A DNA stretch of 64,000 bases. Origin: an uncultured Bacilli bacterium (GTDB lineage Bacteria; Bacillota_I; Bacilli_A; RF39; UBA660). The position numbers and the translations under genes were made by a program. The notes beneath the pieces were generated by a model, which was not told the DNA's origin, searched no databases, and was given only the letters and a program-made list of their open reading frames with translations. The stretch is taken from the NCBI GenBank assembly GCA_934162425.1, contig CAKPIS010000005.1, positions 1-64,000 on the forward strand. The letters run 5' to 3'. Shown piece by piece: positions 15,678-25,347 of this stretch; position 1 is the first letter of the stretch, and every line of letters starts with the position of its first letter.

Positions 15678-17686
15678 TATTCTCCCCCCACGTAATTTCC
15701 AGTTTTATTTAAAATATCATCAAAGACAACTCTTTCTAATAATTCTTCTGGAATTGAATCATATATTACAGAAGATACATTTTTCTTAAGACCTACAAAT
15801 ATGTATTTAACTAAATATAAATCTTTCTTTTCTTTTTCATTTAAAGATTTTTCTTCTTCTAAACTTATTGCAAACTTAAAACCTATCTTCATTAATTTTT
15901 TAATTATTTTCTTATTTTCTCTAAATTCATTTTCTCTAACTAAAATAATTATACTATTTTTAACAAATTCATCATTTAGTTTTTCAATTATTTTATTTAG
16001 TTTATTTTCTTTTTCATATAAGGTATTAGGTAAATATATAATGTATTTATCTTTAAAGTTAAATGAGAACATATTTTTAACTAATTTACTTAATAATAAG
16101 CTAACTAGTATAATTATTTTATCTTCTGCAATTACACCTTCACTATATGTTTTATCCACAATATAATCACTATATGCCTTGCTAAAGGTTATATTATGTT
16201 CTAGATTAATACCATATAAATCCTTTTTAGAAGTAATACCTTTAACGTTTAATTCAAACATACCAGTTTCTAATTTTTCTAAACTTTGTTTAATCATACC
16301 AGTATGTATTTTTTGTAACCTTATAATTCTATTTACATTTATTAGTATATCTTCTACTTCAGAATAATTTTTTATATATTTTAGTATCTCACTTTTATAT
16401 AATTCTCTTTTAGCTTTTATATCCATATCTACTAAACTGTAATGATCTAAACTAATAATAACATTAAATATAGATAAATACTTTTCTACTTTAAGTCCAT
16501 ACTTTAAGTCGGTACCCTTATATTTTTTTATTAAATTAATAGCTTCTTCTTTCATTATATCTTTAGTTTTCTTAATAGCATTACGACCATTATACATCGT
16601 ATTAACATCACCAGAATAATTGTAATACTTTCCATCTATATAAGAATTTAATAATGACTCTTTAATAGTTGCTTCATTAACTTTTAGCTTTTTATCAGTA
16701 TCTAAAATACTAATTATTTCATCTAATTCTAACTTTTTAATATAAATAGCTTTTTCTAAAATACTATTAAACTTTTTCTTTCTTTCATTTAGCATTTCTA
16801 AATTACTTTCTATAATAGATGCATCATCTTCTTCATCCTTTTTATCTTCTAATGCTACTTTTTTTATAGACTCTTTATTATCATCAATAGAAGTTTCTGC
16901 AATCTTTAAATAAGTATTATCAAGTTCTGTTTCATCAACATTTACCATTCTAAAGAACATAGTTTTATCCAAATCTTCAGGATTAGGTCTTGCCTCTATC
17001 TCTAAATTAAGATTATTAACAGCCTCATCTTCTTCATCTATTTCTTTTTTATTATCTACTTTTAATTCTTTAATTATTTCTTCCTTGATAGGCTTTTTAT
17101 CTTCTTTTATTTTTATACTAGATAATTTATCTTTTATTTTTTTAATAAAATCTTTTCTATTTGGTGATACTTTATCAATTAATTTATTAATCTTATTATC
17201 ATTTGAATTAAGATTAGCTACATAAACTATTAAAAGTAAAAGTATAATTATAAAAGGATTAAATAAAGTCTTCTTAACAAATCCAAAATGAGGAAGTACT
17301 TTAACTACTTTACCAACTATTTGCTTTTTACTTATTGCATCATCTTTAGTATTATTAGCATCACCTTTAGTAACGTAAGTATTCTTATAAGCTTCAACTA
17401 CTCTATGTGTTATAAAATTCTTACCTTTTTTATACGTAACTACATCATTTAATGAGATATCATCTGTATATTTAACTATTATCCAGTCTCCTATATTTAT
17501 TTCATTTTTCATACTACCTGTTTGAACTTCGAATAATGAATAACCAAAGAAGCTAGCATGATCATTTCCTAACACTTTTACTTCTATATTGTTATATATA
17601 AATACAATTAGAACAAACCCTAGTAAAAATATTAAAATATCTAAAATAACGTTTAATACTAACTCTTTAACACTTTTTTTGCTCAT
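15677..17686 (-). CDS. SipW-type signal peptidase fused to a large cytoplasmic region
   Basis: Residues 1-165 form a SipW-type peptidase: first membrane helix (10-32), TGSMK with Ser58, FITHRVV with His94, TKGDANNTKDD with the Asp pair, and a second membrane helix (about 142-160). After it come ~500 residues absent from normal SipW proteins, first charged and Lys/Glu-rich (165-270), then a helical region with regular Leu and a beta/alpha stretch near 560-640 (IIILVRENEF, FVGLKK). No known domain is recognised in the extension, which should be cytoplasmic. It is the first gene of a five-gene operon with the McrB-like ATPase, so the extension may couple peptide cleavage to the ATPase (inference). 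Confidence 0.8.
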   Translation of the reverse strand: MSKKSVKELVLNVILDILIFLLGFVLIVFIYNNIEVKVLGNDHASFFGYSLFEVQTGSMKNEINIGDWIIVKYTDDISLNDVVTYKKGKNFITHRVVEAYKNTYVTKGDANNTKDDAISKKQIVGKVVKVLPHFGFVKKTLFNPFIIILLLLIVYVANLNSNDNKINKLIDKVSPNRKDFIKKIKDKLSSIKIKEDKKPIKEEIIKELKVDNKKEIDEEDEAVNNLNLEIEARPNPEDLDKTMFFRMVNVDETELDNTYLKIAETSIDDNKESIKKVALEDKKDEEDDASIIESNLEMLNERKKKFNSILEKAIYIKKLELDEIISILDTDKKLKVNEATIKESLLNSYIDGKYYNYSGDVNTMYNGRNAIKKTKDIMKEEAINLIKKYKGTDLKYGLKVEKYLSIFNVIISLDHYSLVDMDIKAKRELYKSEILKYIKNYSEVEDILINVNRIIRLQKIHTGMIKQSLEKLETGMFELNVKGITSKKDLYGINLEHNITFSKAYSDYIVDKTYSEGVIAEDKIIILVSLLLSKLVKNMFSFNFKDKYIIYLPNTLYEKENKLNKIIEKLNDEFVKNSIIILVRENEFRENKKIIKKLMKIGFKFAISLEEEKSLNEKEKKDLYLVKYIFVGLKKNVSSVIYDSIPEELLERVVFDDILNKTGNYVGGE

Positions 17687-17724
17687 AAATACCCCTACCT
17701 TCTAGTATCATATCTTACTAAATT

Positions 17725-17753
17725 ATTTTATCATAATAAGGTGTATATTACAA
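17725..17753 (-). promoter_or_regulatory. Promoter of the peptidase/AAA+/TasA operon
   Basis: On the minus strand TTGTAA and TAAAAT are separated by 17 bp, with TGA directly before the -10, about 40 bp upstream of the start at 17686. Confidence 0.6.
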
Positions 17754-17776
17754 CAAAATACGACTATTTTTTTAAA

Positions 17777-17806
17777 GAAAAAACTACCAGTATTTATAAC
17801 TGGTAG
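17777..17806 (-). terminator. Terminator after the catalytically dead SipW homologue
   Basis: On the minus strand an 8-bp stem CTACCAGT/ACTGGTAG is followed by TTTTTTCTTT. Confidence 0.85.
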
Positions 17807-17819
17807 CAAATGCTTATTC

Positions 17820-18350
17820 TTAAGCCTCTTCTTTTGAACCATACTTTATTTCTACAATTAAAGCATATAATTCATAAATAAATATTAAAAATGATGGAAG
17901 TAAAACTATAAATAAGAATCCCCATTTAGACTCTATTACTGATAAAAACGTACCAACATCATGATATACCTTTCCAGGTGTTCCAACAACGTAATTAATA
18001 GAATAAGTTGAACCATTTTCATACGTAATAGCTTGTTCTTGTTCATATATTTCACCAATCTTGCCATAGTCTATGCTAACAGATCCTTTAGCATCTACTT
18101 TATACGCAAAAACATTATCACCAACTTTTAAGTTTTCTAACTTTTGTTTTTGAACTAAAACTAAATCTCCTTTTTTATAATCATTAGTAGAAATAGCTTC
18201 TTTTAAAATAACTAATGTTTTATCCCCAAACTCAGTAAGTCCATAATCATTATAATTTAATAATAACACTGTCATAAAAATAACAAATCCAAAAAATACA
18301 ACTGCTAGTATTCCTAAAAATATATTTTTAATAAGTTTTAAAGCTTTCAT
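17820..18350 (-). CDS. SipW-like signal peptidase homologue lacking the catalytic Ser and His
   Basis: The start is set at 18350, downstream of an AGGAGG site; the longer frame would begin inside the promoter. The 176-residue product keeps the fold outline of SipW: first membrane helix (8-31), the YKKGDLVLV strand that follows the catalytic Ser in active enzymes (58-66), the LKVGDNV turn (74-80), and a C-terminal helix (146-168). In the aligned place of GSMKP it reads AISTN, so the nucleophile position is Ile53, and the ITH motif is replaced by SID (Asp94). It should be inactive as a peptidase and may be a chaperone or regulator of the fibre pathway. It is a separate transcription unit with a strong promoter and terminator. 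Confidence 0.65.
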   Translation of the reverse strand: MKALKLIKNIFLGILAVVFFGFVIFMTVLLLNYNDYGLTEFGDKTLVILKEAISTNDYKKGDLVLVQKQKLENLKVGDNVFAYKVDAKGSVSIDYGKIGEIYEQEQAITYENGSTYSINYVVGTPGKVYHDVGTFLSVIESKWGFLFIVLLPSFLIFIYELYALIVEIKYGSKEEA

Positions 18351-18375
18351 AATACCTCCTATACTACTATCCAAA

Positions 18376-18404
18376 ATTATATCATACTTTTAAAACCTTA
18401 TCAA
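18376..18404 (-). promoter_or_regulatory. Strong promoter of the SipW-like pseudoenzyme gene
   Basis: On the minus strand TTGATA and TATAAT are 17 bp apart and TGA precedes the -10. The predicted start site is near 18369, giving a leader of about 18 bases. Confidence 0.75.
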
Positions 18405-18455
18405 TAATAATAATTTAATAATTTAAATCTATAAATTTAAAATATTTTATAATTA

Positions 18456-19331
18456 TCAATTATTTAAATTTATCTTAAAATCATTTTTATCATAGGTTTT
18501 ACCTAAATCTGTTTTATAAAAAACTATCTTAATATTTTTATTACTATCTAAATCAAATGCAACTTTATTAATAAAATCATTAGAATCTTTGGATTCTTCT
18601 TTTAAATTGCTAGTCATATCTACTCTTAATTTATCCGAGTCAAAATAAAGTGTATATGTCTTTTTACTATCTAAAAGATTAGATACTATAACCTCTACTT
18701 TTTCATCGTAATTATTACAATTAAGTGTAACATCATCATTAATATTTAGCTGCCTTGAAAGCGAAAACTTTCCCTTTAAAATCTTTTTATAAGGACTTGT
18801 TGATGTAACTATTATATTAACTTCAGCATCATTTATCTTAGTATTATCTAAACTTACTAGATTAAAATAAAGTTTTGCTTCACTTTTATTATCAAGCCAT
18901 TCATATCCATTTTTAATACAATCATCAAGATTATTAATATCTGTTATAACATCAGAGACAGTATTAAAACATACTTTAGATGAAGATATAGTGCCATTAT
19001 AAGTACTATCATTATCATTTATAATACATTTATAATTACTATTATTAGTAGAACACTCTACTTTATAAGATATATCATAATCAGTTATTAATGAATCATT
19101 TAAATAGTTTTTAATATCAAAATATGTATTACTACCATCCCAAGCATTATTAACATTAGATACTTCTTCTAAATCAAGACTATTACTAGAAAAGTAAAAA
19201 TCTTTAGACTTATAATAATAGTTTAAAACGTTATTATAAGCATACTTAGCAAAGGATACACCATATGTTAAAACAAGTGTAAGTACTAATATTAATATAA
19301 TTATAATTCTTATCTTGCCACTTTTTTTCAT
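18456..19331 (-). CDS. TasA-like exported protein
   Basis: The 291-residue product begins with a basic segment and hydrophobic helix (about residues 7-25) and then SFAKYAYNN, resembling the cleavage area of TasA/camelysin proteins. The rest is beta-rich with Asn/Asp/Ser loops and six Cys, including CxxxxxNYKC and C..C pairs, suggesting disulfides. It is the last gene of the operon starting at 23437, separated from the previous TasA-like gene by only 7 bases. The exact function is unknown; family placement is by signal and composition. Confidence 0.6.
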   Translation of the reverse strand: MKKSGKIRIIIILILVLTLVLTYGVSFAKYAYNNVLNYYYKSKDFYFSSNSLDLEEVSNVNNAWDGSNTYFDIKNYLNDSLITDYDISYKVECSTNNSNYKCIINDNDSTYNGTISSSKVCFNTVSDVITDINNLDDCIKNGYEWLDNKSEAKLYFNLVSLDNTKINDAEVNIIVTSTSPYKKILKGKFSLSRQLNINDDVTLNCNNYDEKVEVIVSNLLDSKKTYTLYFDSDKLRVDMTSNLKEESKDSNDFINKVAFDLDSNKNIKIVFYKTDLGKTYDKNDFKINLNN

Positions 19332-19338
19332 AATTCAC

Positions 19339-19875
19339 CTACTTTTGCCAGCTTTTTATTTCAATATCAATATAATCAGTTATATTTGAATAACTACTAT
19401 CATTATAATCTTGTGGAAAACTAATATTTAATCTATAATTATCATTAATTTTTTCATTATATACCATTTCAAATACATCTGAATTACATACTAAAGCATT
19501 TTCTTCATTTCTACTATATGTTTCATCACAAGTTAAAACTAAATTACTTTTATTATTCTCTTCTTTATATAAATTAATATTTAATGGAATAAAATGATAA
19601 GTTTTTATAGTTATTATATAATTTAAAGTAACATCACTACTATAATTTTCATTATTATTAGAAACAGTAAAGGTATAATCTTTTAAATCACCTGGTTTTA
19701 ACTCATCTAACGAAATATTTATATTATCTGTTTTCTTCCCATCAAAAACAAATGATGCTATTTTTTCATCATCACTTGTAAGTGATGCTTTAGAGTTAAA
19801 TTTAGAGTATGTTATACCTGATATAAATAAAGTACTAACTATTAAAATTACTAAAATAATTATTTTCTTTTTCAT
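19339..19875 (-). CDS. TasA/camelysin-like exported protein
   Basis: The start is the second ATG at 19875, seven bases after AAGGAG. The 178-residue product has a hydrophobic signal (about residues 4-22) ending in TYSKFNSKAS, then a compact beta domain with ISLDELKPGD, the conserved turn also seen in camelysin/TasA proteins, followed by YTFTVSNNN. Two Cys near 115 and 130 could pair. Length is close to that of camelysin (about 190 residues), so it is the most typical member in the window. It sits between a large GLUG-like surface protein and another TasA-like protein. Confidence 0.75.
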   Translation of the reverse strand: MKKKIIILVILIVSTLFISGITYSKFNSKASLTSDDEKIASFVFDGKKTDNINISLDELKPGDLKDYTFTVSNNNENYSSDVTLNYIITIKTYHFIPLNINLYKEENNKSNLVLTCDETYSRNEENALVCNSDVFEMVYNEKINDNYRLNISFPQDYNDSSYSNITDYIDIEIKSWQK

Positions 19876-19888
19876 AATCATACTCCTT

Positions 19889-22800
19889 TTATTTTGTTAT
19901 AAATGCTTTATCTGTAAAACTTATCATTTTATCATTATCATATAAGTAAAATCTTAACTTATACAAATTATAATCTAAACTATTAGGTTTTAAATTAATA
20001 GTTATCTTATTATTAAAATCATTTTTATTATCTACTAATAAATACATATTATCTTTATATAGTGTTAAATTATTAGATGTATAATCATTTATATTTATTT
20101 GTTTATAACTTACATCTAATGCTGATAATACACTTTTTTTAAGTAATGATACATATATTTTAGGATTTGATAATTTACCCTTATACAATATATTATAATT
20201 CATACTGTAATTATCTAAAGTTTTCTTAATTATCTTTTCGTTACTATCTTGTATATCAAATGAGTAATTATGAGTATTCTTCTTATTTGTAACATTTAAA
20301 GGAATATTTATAGAATCTATAGATAGTATGTTATCTAATACTCCATCAAATGATAAATAAGCTTCTATATCAAAGTAGTATTTACCCTCATCTAAAATGC
20401 TATTATCTACTTTAGTTATAATATTAAGAACTTTATTTAAAGTATCACTACTATTTGATAAATTAATATTTATTACATCTTTATTCATAGAATATTTATT
20501 ATCATCTATCATAAATTTAATGTTCTTTAAATACTTATGATCTACTATATTTTTATTTGAATCTAATACTTTTATCTTTAATCCCCATACCATGTTAAGT
20601 AAATTACTATCTATAATCTTATTTTTATTTATATAGCTATATACTTTTGATAAATTAATATCTATATTATTTTCAGAGTTACTATTATACATAACTTCAT
20701 CACTATAATTAGATTTTATTTGAGCATTAGAAGTCATATTATTGTATATATTTATTTCTTTTAAACTATTCTTTAAAGAACCTCTAACTTCATTTTTCTT
20801 ATTATCTAAAACTGAAACTGATAATATTAAACCACTAATTTCTTCATCTATATTACAATAAGAAAAATCTACAGTTATTTTATAGGTATCATCTACATTT
20901 TTAGTTACATCTTTTTTAAATACTTCTTTAGAAGATTTTCCAATTAAACTAAATAAGTCAAATGAATATAAGTAATATGAATCTTTTAATAAATAGTCAT
21001 CTTCTTTTACATTATAAGTATACATACTATTATTTAAATTCAAAGTTATTTTAGTATTAACAGGTAATATTTTATTTGACTTTAAGTAAAATGTATCATT
21101 ATCATTAAATTTATAATCTGATTTATAAGTATATTTTAATAAAATACTAGAATTACTTGTTATATTTAATTTATCGTATGACTCATCATAGTTATTTAAT
21201 ATGTATAATCCTTCACACTTATAACCCTCATACAAAATTAAGTCTGATGAAGCATAAGATGCAATACCTATATTATCTAAAGCTTTAATATAAATAATAG
21301 AACTTTTATTATTTATAGTTATTTTATCTTTATAATTAGTCCATAAACTATCATCTATTAAATCTAGTTTTTCTTTATTTAAGACCTCTTCTGAAACATA
21401 ATACTTAATAGATTTAACGCCGGACATTTCATCTTTAGCATTTACAAAAACGTCTAAATTATCATTTATAAAATATGCAGATGGATTATCATTTAAAGTA
21501 TTTAAAGTTTTATTATTATAACTTATTTCTATATCACACCCACTTTTATCAAGTACTAATATATCAGAATTAATATATGTAATATTATCATTATAATCAA
21601 CTATTTTAGCATATATAATGTAATACCCTTCTTCACTAATTTTCTTTGATGATGTAAATAACTGCCAGTCATTTATATTGTTTAATTCATCATAAGATAG
21701 TGCATTCTTATCTTTTTTTATGTAATAGTATATTTCTTTAACCTTATTTAAATTATCATCTTCTTTAATATTAAACGTAATATCATTACTTACTAAAACT
21801 TCATTTAAGCTGTAGCTTACATTATTCCAAGAATAAGAATTAATATTAATGCTCGCTAAAGGCTTATTAATATCATCGGTATATAATATTGGATAAGAAT
21901 CATCTTCATATACCCAAACACTATTAGTGCTATTTTTTATGTTATCTAAATCTGTAAATTCACTAAAGCCTAGTGTATTAATTAAAAAGTTTTTATTTTT
22001 TAAATTAGAAGTATAAGTTATTTTACCAGTATAATTACCTGAAAGTGCATATTTACTTGATGAAGCGTATGAATTTGTTATGCTAATAGATGAAGATAAT
22101 ATGTTTAAAATAAAGTAGGAATCAGTTGCATTAAAAGTATTTTTTATAGAAAAGTTATTTGTATTATTTATATTTCCTATAATACCAGATGAATTTTCTG
22201 CACTTATTTCTCCTGCGTTATAAGTATTTGATATTAAACCAGATGCATTATTTAAGTAAGATATAATACCTGATGCCATCATCTTACTATTTATAGAGCC
22301 TGTATTATATGAATTATTAATATTTAATTTTTCCATTCCTAAAGAAACTATACCAGATGAATAATTATAACCATATACATATGCCTTATTAATAGTATTT
22401 AAAATATTAGTATTACTAGCTTCTGAAGCAATTCCAGATGAAATACCAAGTTTATGTTTTACTTTGTATTTTAAATTAGTTATTTTAATATCTTCTATCA
22501 TGTTTAATTTATATAAAATAGATAAATTACTAGCACTACTATCTACGTTTATACTAAAATTACTACTATCTATACTATTATTATTTATAGATATACTAGA
22601 TAAGCTAGAAAAGTTATCTATTACACCTTCTAAAGTAATACTTTCTATATCATAGTAAGATAAGTTAATATTACTTAAATCTATATTTGATGAAGTACTA
22701 TCTTTTGATAATAAAATATCATCTAAACTTATTTCATTTTCTTCATAAGTATTATTATCACTACCAATTACATATCCACCATAAATAGTATTTTCTATTA

Positions 22801-23437
22801 AACCATTATCTATATTTGATGCAATACCACCAGTTATATTTCCACCATAAATAAGTGAATTTTGTACATATAAATCTTTAACAGTTCCATTTAAATTAGT
22901 AAATAATCCAAGATATTTAGTATCTTTTTTAGTTATATAAGCACCGTATATAGTATGAGAATTACCATTAAATGTACCCTTAAAATTATTAATTGAATCA
23001 AATAAGTTAATACTACCAATTTTATTTGTCATATCACTAGAAGAATAATAATTAGATGAATATTTATCTACAAAATAAGTATTACCATCTAATATATATT
23101 TAATTAAATTATCTTCATATTTAAATGTACCTTTATTTATTATAATATCATTACTTAACTCAAAATAAGTATTACTATAACTAGTAGCTTTAAGCATATT
23201 ACTAAAATAAGCTAACTCTGATGCATTAGAAATAATAAAAGGATCATCCTGACTTCCTGAACCACTTCTATAACTAGAAGAAATAAAGCCATCCCAAGTA
23301 TTATCAATGTTTAAAGGATTTCTATTTTTTTGTCTTGCAAAAGTCGCTATTGAAACAGATGATAGTATCAAAATAAAAATTGCTATAAGTATTATATATA
23401 TTTTATTTTTTTTACTTTTAAGGTTAAACTTTTTCAT
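19889..23437 (-). CDS. Large GLUG-like surface protein
   Basis: This 1182-residue protein has an N-terminal signal or anchor helix (about residues 13-32). Residues 50-520 look like a beta-helix built of GLUG-type repeats: a FKGTFNGNSHTIYG entry motif near 150, LGLFTNL, GTVKDLYVQNS and TGGIASNIDNG steps, and many S-G-I-x-S repeats. Residues ~540-730 hold Ig/Fn-like strands with YYIKKD and YYVSEE motifs spaced about 100 apart, and the rest is beta-rich with Lys/Asp/Ser. No sorting motif or C-terminal membrane helix is present, so it is either held by the N-terminal helix or released. It heads the three-gene operon with two TasA-like proteins, as would fit a fibre-associated adhesin (inference). 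Confidence 0.65.
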   Translation of the reverse strand: MKKFNLKSKKNKIYIILIAIFILILSSVSIATFARQKNRNPLNIDNTWDGFISSSYRSGSGSQDDPFIISNASELAYFSNMLKATSYSNTYFELSNDIIINKGTFKYEDNLIKYILDGNTYFVDKYSSNYYSSSDMTNKIGSINLFDSINNFKGTFNGNSHTIYGAYITKKDTKYLGLFTNLNGTVKDLYVQNSLIYGGNITGGIASNIDNGLIENTIYGGYVIGSDNNTYEENEISLDDILLSKDSTSSNIDLSNINLSYYDIESITLEGVIDNFSSLSSISINNNSIDSSNFSINVDSSASNLSILYKLNMIEDIKITNLKYKVKHKLGISSGIASEASNTNILNTINKAYVYGYNYSSGIVSLGMEKLNINNSYNTGSINSKMMASGIISYLNNASGLISNTYNAGEISAENSSGIIGNINNTNNFSIKNTFNATDSYFILNILSSSISITNSYASSSKYALSGNYTGKITYTSNLKNKNFLINTLGFSEFTDLDNIKNSTNSVWVYEDDSYPILYTDDINKPLASININSYSWNNVSYSLNEVLVSNDITFNIKEDDNLNKVKEIYYYIKKDKNALSYDELNNINDWQLFTSSKKISEEGYYIIYAKIVDYNDNITYINSDILVLDKSGCDIEISYNNKTLNTLNDNPSAYFINDNLDVFVNAKDEMSGVKSIKYYVSEEVLNKEKLDLIDDSLWTNYKDKITINNKSSIIYIKALDNIGIASYASSDLILYEGYKCEGLYILNNYDESYDKLNITSNSSILLKYTYKSDYKFNDNDTFYLKSNKILPVNTKITLNLNNSMYTYNVKEDDYLLKDSYYLYSFDLFSLIGKSSKEVFKKDVTKNVDDTYKITVDFSYCNIDEEISGLILSVSVLDNKKNEVRGSLKNSLKEINIYNNMTSNAQIKSNYSDEVMYNSNSENNIDINLSKVYSYINKNKIIDSNLLNMVWGLKIKVLDSNKNIVDHKYLKNIKFMIDDNKYSMNKDVININLSNSSDTLNKVLNIITKVDNSILDEGKYYFDIEAYLSFDGVLDNILSIDSINIPLNVTNKKNTHNYSFDIQDSNEKIIKKTLDNYSMNYNILYKGKLSNPKIYVSLLKKSVLSALDVSYKQININDYTSNNLTLYKDNMYLLVDNKNDFNNKITINLKPNSLDYNLYKLRFYLYDNDKMISFTDKAFITK

Positions 23438-23489
23438 ACTTATATCACTATCCCTTCTACTTCTTTTTATCTAGTTTATATACATTAAA

Positions 23490-23520
23490 ATTATAACATA
23501 GATTTGACAAATTTAGACAA
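23490..23520 (-). promoter_or_regulatory. Promoter of the GLUG-protein operon
   Basis: On the minus strand a TATAAT -10 preceded by TGT (extended -10) has a TTGTCT 19 bp upstream; the wide spacing makes the -35 uncertain. Confidence 0.4.
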
Positions 23521-23552
23521 AAAAATGCACCAATCATAACCAATTGGTACAT
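23521..23552 (-). terminator. Terminator after the helical unknown gene
   Basis: On the minus strand a 10-bp stem ATGTACCAAT/ATTGGTGCAT (one U-G pair) is followed by seven T. Confidence 0.8.
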
Positions 23553-23558
23553 ATTATA

Positions 23559-25184
23559 TTATTTCTTAATGCTTTCCTTACTTAGTATTTTTTCAACTTC
23601 TGTCATAAACCATATTTTATTTGCAGAAGTACTACTATTATTAATTTTATTAATTCTTAATATAAGTAATATTTTATTTAATAAGTTATCTAAATTATCT
23701 GGATCCAACTCTTCTAAAGTTAACTTAATATTACTAAGTCTATACTTATTAATTATTATTTTAGCTATATCAGTATCAGAAAATACTAAAAGACCATTAA
23801 CTATTATATTAGTAGGATTCATAGCATATAAATCAAACTTTTCACTTAATTCTTCTATTTCTTCATAAGTACCTAAATTATATACTCTTTGAATAGTTAT
23901 CTTTTTAAAGTAATCATAACTATAATATAAATTTAATACATCAGATATTGAAATAGTATTATTTAATATTTGAAGAACTTTATCTTTAAAATATGCTTTA
24001 TCATATTTTTGATATAATTCATATAATTCTTTAGCTATACATACTGAATTAATCTTCATTTGTTTTAAATTAGAATCACTTTTAAATTCAAAGAATCCAG
24101 GTCTTCCGCCAAATATCTTTTTATTCAATTTATAAAGTTCTTTTTCTTTAGCATCTATTTTGTCTACTACTTCTTTTAATTCTTTATATTCAGTTTTTTC
24201 TTTAGAATCTACTTCTTTTTTATACTCTTTTTTAAAGTCTTCAAAAAGAGGTAAAAACATAGCATAATTACTATACTCTATAACATTTAACTTTAATTTT
24301 TCTAAAATATCACATATCTTATTTAATTTATCTTTATCATTAAAATCATTTTCATCATAAAATAACGATTGTACTGCATTTGTCTTAACTTTACTATTTT
24401 CTAAATATTCATTTATATTTATTTTACCAGTCTTAGCTAAATTAGCTATATCATATATATTTTCTTTATTAGCAAAATTAAGTTCTATGTATGCTGATTT
24501 TAATTTTTCTAAACAATCCTGATAATTTTTAATATTATTATTAACCATTACTTCTTTTTGTAATTTTATAATATAACTATTAAATTTTCTATGATTATCT
24601 TTTATTAATTTTCTAAAGTTCAACTCTATATGACTTATAATATCAGGATTTACCCAGTATATTTGTTCAAATATTTCTGATACTTTTTCATATGATAAGC
24701 TCTTTTTATTTCTAACGTCTAAAAAAGAAGACATATATTCATGTACATAGCATGTATATTTAAAATCATCACTTGTTAACTTAATACCTGCTAGTTCAAA
24801 CTTATCTAAAAAGCCATTTATTATTTCATTTAATGATTTAAAATTAAATGTATAATAATTGTTTAATCTATATAATAAATCATCAAAACCCATCTTTTCA
24901 AAATAACTATTTGATGGATTAAGTAAAAATTTTACATTTTCTAAATTTATTAGAGTATCATTTAATTTATCAAGGTTTTCTCTATTATCTTTAATTTTAA
25001 TAGCTCTGTTTTTTGCTAATATATAATTTCTAACACTATCTTTATATTCATTATATTTATTTTCCATATCTTTTATATTAGCATTAAATTTTTTCTTATT
25101 AGTTTTTGTTTTTGTTGGAAGTGTTGATAAAAGTGTTTTCTTTGCATTAATATCTTTTACGATAAAGTCTAAAAAGTTATTCAT
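23559..25184 (-). CDS. Large helical protein of unknown function
   Basis: The start at 25184 is an ATG with AAGGA upstream; a GTG three codons earlier lies too close to that site. The 541-residue product is almost entirely helical, Lys/Asn/Glu-rich, without signal peptide or membrane segment, so it is probably cytoplasmic. Leucine-spaced heptads occur at 60-100, 190-260 and 330-370; a short Gly-rich stretch KIFGGRPGFFEF near 356 breaks the helices. No family is recognised. It overlaps the stop codon of a 50-residue small gene and closes the operon of the WIEG-type TasA-like proteins, so it may be an assembly or regulatory factor for them. Confidence 0.6.
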   Translation of the reverse strand: MNNFLDFIVKDINAKKTLLSTLPTKTKTNKKKFNANIKDMENKYNEYKDSVRNYILAKNRAIKIKDNRENLDKLNDTLINLENVKFLLNPSNSYFEKMGFDDLLYRLNNYYTFNFKSLNEIINGFLDKFELAGIKLTSDDFKYTCYVHEYMSSFLDVRNKKSLSYEKVSEIFEQIYWVNPDIISHIELNFRKLIKDNHRKFNSYIIKLQKEVMVNNNIKNYQDCLEKLKSAYIELNFANKENIYDIANLAKTGKININEYLENSKVKTNAVQSLFYDENDFNDKDKLNKICDILEKLKLNVIEYSNYAMFLPLFEDFKKEYKKEVDSKEKTEYKELKEVVDKIDAKEKELYKLNKKIFGGRPGFFEFKSDSNLKQMKINSVCIAKELYELYQKYDKAYFKDKVLQILNNTISISDVLNLYYSYDYFKKITIQRVYNLGTYEEIEELSEKFDLYAMNPTNIIVNGLLVFSDTDIAKIIINKYRLSNIKLTLEELDPDNLDNLLNKILLILRINKINNSSTSANKIWFMTEVEKILSKESIKK

Positions 25185-25329
25185 TTTTATCACTTTCCTT
25201 TTCTTCTATATCAAACTTATTATCATCCAAAAACTGTAAGAAATCTACTATATCTTGATAAACTTTTATTAGATCTTCCAAACTTAATTTTGAAAGATCA
25301 AATCCCACTTTATTATTCTCCATTTTCAT
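25177..25329 (-). CDS. Small 50-residue acidic helical protein
   Basis: An ATG at 25329 preceded by AAGGGAAGG opens a 50-codon frame ending in TAA at 25177, 8 bases inside the next gene (ATG at 25184), a typical coupled arrangement. The peptide is hydrophilic at both ends with a central amphipathic leucine-rich helix (LSLEDLIKVYQDIVDFLQFL). No membrane segment. It lies 18 bases after the TasA-like gene at 25348. Function unknown; an interaction peptide or small partner of the downstream helical protein is plausible. Confidence 0.6.
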   Translation of the reverse strand: MKMENNKVGFDLSKLSLEDLIKVYQDIVDFLQFLDDNKFDIEEKESDKNE

Positions 25330-25347
25330 AATCTATACCTTCCCTTT

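Noticed and set aside
11225..17686. A type IV restriction (McrBC) defence system
   Set aside because: The ATPase has a membrane anchor, no nuclease domain is visible in the partner, and the operon also encodes signal peptidases and a TasA-like protein.
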